Positions 58,492-64,000 of a stretch of DNA of 64,000 bases are shown here, piece after piece. The notes beneath the pieces were generated by a model. The model was given only the letters and a program-made list of their open reading frames with translations. It ran no database searches and was not told the DNA's origin. The DNA is from Brevibacterium sp. XM4083. GTDB taxonomy: Bacteria > Actinomycetota > Actinomycetes > Actinomycetales > Brevibacteriaceae. Position 1 is the stretch's first letter, and every line of letters starts with the position of its first letter. The stretch lies in the NCBI RefSeq assembly GCF_006489205.2, contig NZ_VFYR02000001.1:186001-250000 (forward strand). The letters are read 5' to 3'. Both the position numbers and the translations under genes were made by a program.

Positions 58492-61059
58492 ATGTCGGTA
58501 ACCGTCCCCTCACCCCAGGGCCGTGCATTCGGGTACGCCGACGAAGTCTCCGCACTTCGCCAGACCCTGGCCGATCCCGACCGCAGCGGGTGCCTCATCA
58601 TCGGCCCCGCCGGCAGCGGACGGACGACCGTGATGAATCGCGCTCTCGAACAGCTCGAACGGGATGTCGCGATCTTCCGCCTGCGCGGATCCGATCTGCT
58701 GCGCGACCGCGCGCTCGGCATCCTCGAGATCCTCCTGTCCCAGGAGGGCGTCACCCGGGACATCGGACCCGGAGCCGCGCTCTCGGTCGTCGCCCGCGTC
58801 GTCGACCGCAGCCCCGGGGTGCCGATCGTACAGCTCGACAACGCCAACCTCGTCGACGTCGAGTCGATCTCCGTGCTCTGCCAGCTCGCCGACGCCCACC
58901 GCATCCGCCTCGTCGTCGGCGCCGAGTCGATCCGCCCGCCCGTCGATCTCATCGCGACGCTGTGGCTGGGAGGGTCGATGGTGCGCATCGACCTCGACGG
59001 CCTCGACGAGGGAGCGATCGCCGCCCTCCTCGAATCGCCCGGGGCGATCGACCGGTCGACCACCGAGGTGCTGCGGGACACCGGCGGCAATCCGCGGCTG
59101 GTCAACCAGCTCGTCTTCGGCCTCGACCAGACGCGCGCGCATGAGCGCATCCTGTGGAACATCCCGACCGAGCTGCGACCGATCCTCGAGATCATCGCAA
59201 TGGTCGACGCGGCCCCCTACGAAGCCCTCGCCGAACTCTGCTCGGCCGAGGAGATCGACGACCTCGCCGACAAGGGACTCGTGACGATGGACCGCGGGCG
59301 CGGGTCCGGGGTGCGCCTGTCGGAGCGCGTCATCGCCGAGACGCTCAAGGCCCATGTCATGCCCGCCCACAGTCTCAGTCTCTTCAAGGTCTACGAGTCC
59401 GTCGTCGAGGTCGCCGCCCTGACCGGCCGCGCGCTCTTCGGCTACCTGCGCTGGGGGCTCAGCCTCGGCTTCGGCCAGGCCGAGGACACGGTGTTCACCG
59501 CGGTCGGCGCCGCGAACACCGAGGGGCGCTATTCCGATGCCGCGGACCTCATCACCGCCTCCCGGTGGGAGACGAGCCGCATCCTCCTCGAACTCGTCCG
59601 CGCCGACAAGGAGCGCGGCAACCTCGAGGAGGGGCGCCGGACCTTCGACCGTCTCGTCGCCCGACTCGCCGACGGCAGCTCCGACGGAGCGAGCACGCGC
59701 GGGGAGGACGTCACCGGCTCCGACGCCGATGACGCGAGCTATCTGTCGCGCCTGGCCTGCATGGACATCCGGCTCACCGACCCCAGGACGCCGGAGGACC
59801 TCGTCGTGCAGTGGGCGCGGGAGAGGCTGACGAGTCCCGCCGACACCGGCCGCCTCGACGTCACCCGGGCCCGGTTCGAACAGCGGGGCGGTCGTTTCGA
59901 CGAGGGGATGCGGCTCGCCGAGGCGGTCTACCGCGATCACGCGTGCCTGACCCGACATCGCCTGCGGGCCTGCGCGATCATCGGCATCGGGCAGGTGACG
60001 AGAGGTCAGGTCGACCTCGGCCTGCGCTACATCGACCAGGCCGAGCTGATGTTCGGCCTCGCCGGGCTGACGAGCTACGAGGTCGAGGACGCCGCCCCGC
60101 AGATCTTCGTCGCCCGGTACCTCGCCGGGGACTGGGCAGGTGCCCGCCGCTCGGTGCGGCAGGCGCGGACCGGGGACCGGATGATCGACTTCGCCGGCGC
60201 CCTCGTCGACGCGCGCACCGGTCACCCCGCCCGCGCGCAGTCGACCCTGCACACGCTGCTCAGCCACTTCCAGGAGACCGACCTCATCGACATCACGCGG
60301 GTCGGCCACGCCGCCAAGCGCTACGTCGACGCCCAGCTCGGCCGGCTGTCGAACCCCGACGCCCTCCTCGACTCCACCTCCGCCGAGACCCGGCCCGACC
60401 AGTACTCGTGGTGGTCGGAGTTCGAGGCGCGGCTCTTCGACCTTCAGGCTCTCGCCGTCACCCGCCCCGACCCCGCGGCGGCCCGCCTGCACGCCCTCGG
60501 GGTCGAGGCCGCGGAGATCGGGGCGACGACGATGGCCGCCGGGGCGCTCATGGAGGCCGCCCGCCTCGGCCATGAGACGGCGGCCCATGCGCTCGCCGAG
60601 GTGGCCGACACCATCGACGGCGGCATCGGCGACCTCGCCCGGGCGACGGCCGAGGGGATCGGCGGCAGCGATCCCTCCGCCCTCCTCGACGCCGCCCGGC
60701 TCGCCCTCGAGTTCGGATCCGTCGTCGCGTGCGCCGAACTGGCCAAGCGGGCGCAGAAGCGGGCCGTCGAGGACGGCGACCGCACGGCGGCGCGGGAGGC
60801 GCGCATCCTCATCGGCAACAGCACCCGCACCGTGCGCTTCTCCACTCCGGGACCCAAACTCCACGCCGTGCTCACCGAGTTCGAGCGCAAGCTCGTCGAC
60901 GGGGTGATGGCCGGACGCAGCAGCCACGACCTCGGCGAGCTCCACCATCTCTCCGCCCGGACGATCGAATGGCATCTCACCCGCATCTACCGCCGACTGC
61001 AGGTGGCGAACCGCCGGGAGCTGCGCGACGTCGTCGCCGCGTGGGGGGATGATCCGTGA
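58492..61059 (+). CDS. Large LuxR-family (LAL-like) transcriptional regulator with altered P-loop
   Basis: An 855-residue regulator with an N-terminal STAND-type NTPase region, a long TPR-like helical middle and a C-terminal LuxR HTH (STHDL-like linker, then LSARTIEWHLTRIYRRLQVANRRELRDVV). The P-loop reads GPAGSGRT (about residues 38-45), with Arg in place of the invariant Lys, so nucleotide hydrolysis may be impaired. VPIVQLDNANLVD is the Walker B-like strand. The GTG at 58471 would add seven residues. It overlaps the next LuxR gene by 4 bp (GTGA). The ligand and targets are unknown; the divergent acyl-CoA dehydrogenase operon is a candidate target. Confidence 0.82.
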   Translation: MSVTVPSPQGRAFGYADEVSALRQTLADPDRSGCLIIGPAGSGRTTVMNRALEQLERDVAIFRLRGSDLLRDRALGILEILLSQEGVTRDIGPGAALSVVARVVDRSPGVPIVQLDNANLVDVESISVLCQLADAHRIRLVVGAESIRPPVDLIATLWLGGSMVRIDLDGLDEGAIAALLESPGAIDRSTTEVLRDTGGNPRLVNQLVFGLDQTRAHERILWNIPTELRPILEIIAMVDAAPYEALAELCSAEEIDDLADKGLVTMDRGRGSGVRLSERVIAETLKAHVMPAHSLSLFKVYESVVEVAALTGRALFGYLRWGLSLGFGQAEDTVFTAVGAANTEGRYSDAADLITASRWETSRILLELVRADKERGNLEEGRRTFDRLVARLADGSSDGASTRGEDVTGSDADDASYLSRLACMDIRLTDPRTPEDLVVQWARERLTSPADTGRLDVTRARFEQRGGRFDEGMRLAEAVYRDHACLTRHRLRACAIIGIGQVTRGQVDLGLRYIDQAELMFGLAGLTSYEVEDAAPQIFVARYLAGDWAGARRSVRQARTGDRMIDFAGALVDARTGHPARAQSTLHTLLSHFQETDLIDITRVGHAAKRYVDAQLGRLSNPDALLDSTSAETRPDQYSWWSEFEARLFDLQALAVTRPDPAAARLHALGVEAAEIGATTMAAGALMEAARLGHETAAHALAEVADTIDGGIGDLARATAEGIGGSDPSALLDAARLALEFGSVVACAELAKRAQKRAVEDGDRTAAREARILIGNSTRTVRFSTPGPKLHAVLTEFERKLVDGVMAGRSSHDLGELHHLSARTIEWHLTRIYRRLQVANRRELRDVVAAWGDDP

Positions 61060-63620
61060 GCGACGCCGTCGACACTGCGATCTTCGGGCGCGACCGCGAA
61101 CTCGCCGAGATCGACGCCGCCCTGCGCGGCACTGAGGTCTCCGGGGTCGTCATCCAGGGCGAGCACGGAATGGGCAAGTCCCGGCTGGCCGCGCGGGTGC
61201 ACGCCGACCGCGGCGGACAGGAGACCTGGATCCGCGGGGACCGGGTGCTCGAAGGGGTGCCGTTCGGGGCATTCGGGCTCCTCGTCGACCTCGACGGCGA
61301 GCCCGAGACGGTCCTCGCCCGCGTCGTCGCGGCGCTGACTGAGGGGCCGGGCACTCCCGTCGTCTTCGCCGACGACGCCCACTGCCTCGACGAGAGCAGC
61401 CTCTCGGCGCTGTGGCAGCTCGCCAGCGACGGGGAGATCAGGGTCGTCGCGACGATGACCCCGACCGTCGACGGCCGGACCGGGTCGTTCGGCGAACTCG
61501 TCGCCGACGGGGTCGTCCACCACATCCTCCTCGAACCGCTCACCCTCGACGACGTCTCCGCGATGCTCGAGCACCACCTCGGCGGGATCGTCTCCCACGG
61601 GGCCCTCGACGTCGCCGCCTTCCAGTCCTCGGGAGTCCCGGGCCTCATCATCGAGCTGCTCCGCTACGCCCGTCGGCGCAGCCGCCTGGTCCTCCAACGG
61701 GGAGTGTGGCTGCTCGACGGCCTCGACATCGACTACGACCAGCGGGCCCGCGACCTCGTCAGCAGCGATCTCGCCCGGTACACCGACGATCAGCGCGAAG
61801 CCCTCGAACTCGTCGTCCTCGCCGGTGAGATCGAGGTCGAGCTCATGCTCGCCGCAGGACTCGGGGAAGCCGCCGACTCGCTCGTCGCCGCCGGTGTCCT
61901 CGACCTCGGCGGTCGCGGGCGACCGATCTACACGTGCATCGAGAGCTATTCGACGGAGACCGTGCGGTACACGGTCCCCGTGGGGCGCAGCCGGCAGATG
62001 TTCGCCCTCGTCGAATCCCACCCCGGCACCCCGTCGAAGCGGGCGCGGATGCTGCGTGCGGACTGGGCGCTCAGCTGCGGGGCGAAGGTCTCGGTCGCCG
62101 ATTCCGTCGAAGCGGCCCGGGTCGCCGCCGGCATGGGGGAGTGGCAGCGGGCGCTGCGGATCCTCGCCGAGGTGCCCTCCGAGGTCATGGACGCCCCCGC
62201 GCTCTTCGACCTCGGCACCCTCTACTGCGACGTCAACCTCATCCCCGTCGGCTGCGACGTCCTCGCCCAGGCGATCAGGAAGACCGACGACCCGTTCCTC
62301 GTCGTCGAAGCCTTCGTCGTCTGGGTGCTCAGGGACGTCGAGCGCATCTCCCCGCCGCTGTCGGGGGCCGACTTCGTCGCCGCCCTCGATCGGATCCAGG
62401 CCGAGGCCGCCGCCGCAGGGCGCCTCGAGGACGCCATCGACGTCATCGACCTCGCCCGCGCGACCCTCGAGAGGGTCAGCGAGAGCTCGTGGGAGGGCCT
62501 GCCCGGCGACGACGGTTCGGTGTTGACCTGGCTCGGCGCCGAGGGCATCCCCGAGACCCTGCGGGTGGCGATCACCATGGTCGTCGCCGCCAAGGAGCTC
62601 GAACGCGGACACGGGAACGTCGTCGGCGACCTCCTCGACCGGATCGAGGGCGTCTCGGAGAGCATCGGGTCGGGCACGATCATCCTCGACCTCGCGCGCG
62701 CGTGGGCCCACCTGCAGAGCGGGGACAGGGAGGCTGCCGCCGCCGTGCTCGCCGTGCCCCGCAGCACCGACCTCGCGTACCGGGCGGCGGGCAGCGGGGC
62801 GCGCGACCTCATCGTCACCAGGCTCCACGCCGAGGCGGGACGCTGGGACCGGGCGTTCCGTCGCGCCCGCGCGGCCGCCGAGGCGATCGAGTACTGGCAG
62901 CAGTACGAGTTCGCCGCGCTCGCCCTCGCCCAGGCCCAGTACGCCGCGATGATGGTCGGCAACGCCGAGGCCGCCGATGACTTCGACGCCCGCTACCTCG
63001 ACCTGCCGCCGGGCGCCGCCTACGTCGAGTCCCGTCGCGCGCAGATCCTCCGGCTCGTCGTCCGCGCCAAGCTCACCGGCCGGTCGCGGTACCGCGAGGA
63101 GCTCGATGCGGCGCTGCGGGCCGTCGAGGAGCGCGGGGCGCTCGCGGCGGCGGCCTGTGCCCGGATCGAGATCTTCGTCCACTTCGGGGACTACGACGCC
63201 GAGGCGATGTGCCGTCTGGCCGCGTCCCTCGACGGCGGTGATCGCGACGGGCGCCTCCTCGGCGAGCTCGGCGCGGCTCTGTGCGCTGAGGACGCCGAAG
63301 CACTCGTCGCCTTCGCCCACCGGGTGTCGCCGCAGCTGCCCGCGCTCGTCGACCGCTGCCTCACCCTCGCCGAGTCCTGGGCGGAGAGCCCGCCGCCCCA
63401 TCGCCACCGCATGCGCGACGTCGAGCTGACGAGTCGCGAGCAGCAGATCTCGCGCCTCATCATCGCTGGCCTGACGAACGCCGAGATCGCCGACGAGCTC
63501 GGGGTCGCCGTGCGGACCGTCGAAGGTCACACCTACCGGCTGTACCGCAAGCTCGACATCACCTCCCGGTCCGAGGTCGCCGAGGCGATCACCCGACTGC
63601 GCAATGACGCTCCCGCGTGA
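61056..63620 (+). CDS. Large LuxR-family (LAL) transcriptional regulator
   Basis: An 854-residue regulator with an intact P-loop, GEHGMGKS (about residues 35-42), Walker B strand TPVVFADDAHCLD near 105, a long helical repeat region, and a typical C-terminal HTH: LTSREQQISRLIIAGLTNAEIADELGVAVRTVEGHTYRLYRKLDITSRSEVAEAI. This matches the LAL/MalT-like group, where ligand and ATP binding trigger DNA binding. It is translationally coupled to the preceding LuxR gene and probably arose by duplication, although the two are highly diverged outside the HTH. Confidence 0.88.
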   Translation: MSDAVDTAIFGRDRELAEIDAALRGTEVSGVVIQGEHGMGKSRLAARVHADRGGQETWIRGDRVLEGVPFGAFGLLVDLDGEPETVLARVVAALTEGPGTPVVFADDAHCLDESSLSALWQLASDGEIRVVATMTPTVDGRTGSFGELVADGVVHHILLEPLTLDDVSAMLEHHLGGIVSHGALDVAAFQSSGVPGLIIELLRYARRRSRLVLQRGVWLLDGLDIDYDQRARDLVSSDLARYTDDQREALELVVLAGEIEVELMLAAGLGEAADSLVAAGVLDLGGRGRPIYTCIESYSTETVRYTVPVGRSRQMFALVESHPGTPSKRARMLRADWALSCGAKVSVADSVEAARVAAGMGEWQRALRILAEVPSEVMDAPALFDLGTLYCDVNLIPVGCDVLAQAIRKTDDPFLVVEAFVVWVLRDVERISPPLSGADFVAALDRIQAEAAAAGRLEDAIDVIDLARATLERVSESSWEGLPGDDGSVLTWLGAEGIPETLRVAITMVVAAKELERGHGNVVGDLLDRIEGVSESIGSGTIILDLARAWAHLQSGDREAAAAVLAVPRSTDLAYRAAGSGARDLIVTRLHAEAGRWDRAFRRARAAAEAIEYWQQYEFAALALAQAQYAAMMVGNAEAADDFDARYLDLPPGAAYVESRRAQILRLVVRAKLTGRSRYREELDAALRAVEERGALAAAACARIEIFVHFGDYDAEAMCRLAASLDGGDRDGRLLGELGAALCAEDAEALVAFAHRVSPQLPALVDRCLTLAESWAESPPPHRHRMRDVELTSREQQISRLIIAGLTNAEIADELGVAVRTVEGHTYRLYRKLDITSRSEVAEAITRLRNDAPA

Positions 63621-63650
63621 GCGGCCGCCGTCGACGAGCCGCTGACGGGC

Positions 63651-63845
63651 GTAGTGAAATCCCAGTTCAGCGCGCATGCCGACCGGTGACGAGCGAGTAG
63701 GGGAGAACGACAGACACGTGATTCGAGTAGTGGTCGAAGGTCACGCAATCGACATCGCACGATGACCGAGTAGTGACTGCCCGTGCGCGTGCGCCCCGAG
63801 TCGAGTAGTGACCGAAGAACATCCCGTAATGACCACCTAGTGACC
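63651..63845 (+). repeat. Array of GAGTAGTGACC-like motifs upstream of the third LuxR gene
   Basis: Related elements occur at 63651 (GTAGTGAAA), 63695 (GAGTAGGGG), 63725 (GAGTAGTGG), 63768 (GAGTAGTGAC), 63803 (GAGTAGTGACC), 63826 (GTAATGACC) and 63838 (TAGTGACC). All are on the plus strand, with spacing of 12-44 bp. The array fills the 250-bp spacer and stops about 20-30 bp before the next start codon. Confidence 0.7.
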
Positions 63846-63873
63846 GATCTCGCAGGTCACGAGGATGGACCTC

Positions 63874-64000
63874 ATGCACATCCCCACAATCCCCACCTCA
63901 GATCCCGCCCATCTCCAGACCCTGCTCGATCGTCATACGGCCGCGGCCGTCGTCGGTCGCGTCGGCCTCGGCAAGACCGGACTCCTCAGAGCCCTCGAAG
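63874..64000 (+). CDS. N-terminus of a third P-loop regulator, cut by the window edge
   Basis: The visible 42 residues start MHIPTIPTSDPAHLQTLLDR and include a complete Walker A motif, GRVGLGKT (about residues 28-35). The order, strand and motif suggest another large LuxR-type regulator. Only the N-terminus is in the window, so an HTH cannot be confirmed. GAGG lies 9 nt upstream of the ATG at 63874; an ATG at 63865 is also in frame. Confidence 0.6.
   Translation, partial: MHIPTIPTSDPAHLQTLLDRHTAAAVVGRVGLGKTGLLRALE

Noticed and set aside
58510-63677. Two frames of more than 800 codons on the minus strand
   Set aside because: Both are antisense to the LuxR-type regulators that carry P-loops and HTH motifs, so they are shadows.
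63651-63845. CRISPR-like array
   Set aside because: The repeats are only about 8-11 bp, diverged, and unevenly spaced, with no cas genes nearby.

Overview
This is a high-GC actinobacterial chromosome segment. I infer the order Micrococcales, and Brevibacterium or a close relative as the best guess. The basis is the very high third-position GC, a DUF222/HNH endonuclease gene, the fused oleBC olefin gene, a DUF5926 gene next to pheA, an HspR-type operator on clpB, and frequent start codons placed 6 nt after a -10 box (leaderless style). I saw no phage, transposon, CRISPR, rRNA or tRNA. The genus is inference; the actinobacterial assignment is well supported.

Layout. 1-3.7 kb: the edge of an unknown minus-strand frame, a propionyl/acetyl-CoA synthetase (prpE), a two-TM acidic repeat protein and a small P-loop kinase. 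3.9-8.8 kb: the olefin operon oleA-oleBC-oleD (minus strand), which condenses two acyl-CoAs head to head, reduces the product, closes a beta-lactone and decarboxylates it to a long-chain alkene. 9-12 kb: a membrane protein, an SDR and an RpiR-type regulator. 12.9-15.1 kb: a dienelactone-hydrolase-like enzyme and a glutamate-synthase-domain protein, then a repeat-rich spacer. 16-22.7 kb: an HNH protein, an MFS pump, enoyl-CoA hydratase, Nudix hydrolase and cardiolipin synthase. 22.7-28.1 kb: a YtxH-like protein, agmatine deiminase, a CoA transferase and a DUF5819-HTTM membrane pair. 28.2-41.7 kb: clpB with its HAIR operator, a Na+/H+ antiporter, an epimerase, a KsdD-like flavoprotein, the DUF5926-glycosyltransferase-pheA operon, a (p)ppGpp synthetase, xth, and a thioesterase-SDR pair.

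41.7-42.1 kb is a gene-free spacer that holds a candidate structured small RNA. It has a perfect inverted repeat upstream, two hairpins that present the same loop 7-mer, and a terminator hairpin. 42.1-46.5 kb: a formate dehydrogenase whose cofactor-pocket residues point to NADP+, divergent from an MFS-luciferase-like-quinone reductase operon. 46.7-51.1 kb: an Asp23/Gls24 envelope-stress locus (minus-strand asp23-small TM-asp23-DUF6286-amaP) divergent from an ECF sigma factor and two more Asp23-like genes. 51.1-55.2 kb: pyrE, an ABC ATPase with several eroded catalytic motifs and its ABC-2 permease, and a SpoU methyltransferase. 55.8-58.2 kb: two paired acyl-CoA dehydrogenases. 58.5-64 kb: three large LuxR-type (LAL) regulators in tandem; the third is cut by the window edge and is preceded by an array of repeated motifs.

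The coordinates are by-eye readings of the sequence. Functions are assigned from recognisable motifs and memory of the families, without database searches. Overlapping long frames on the opposite strand are composition artefacts and are not annotated.
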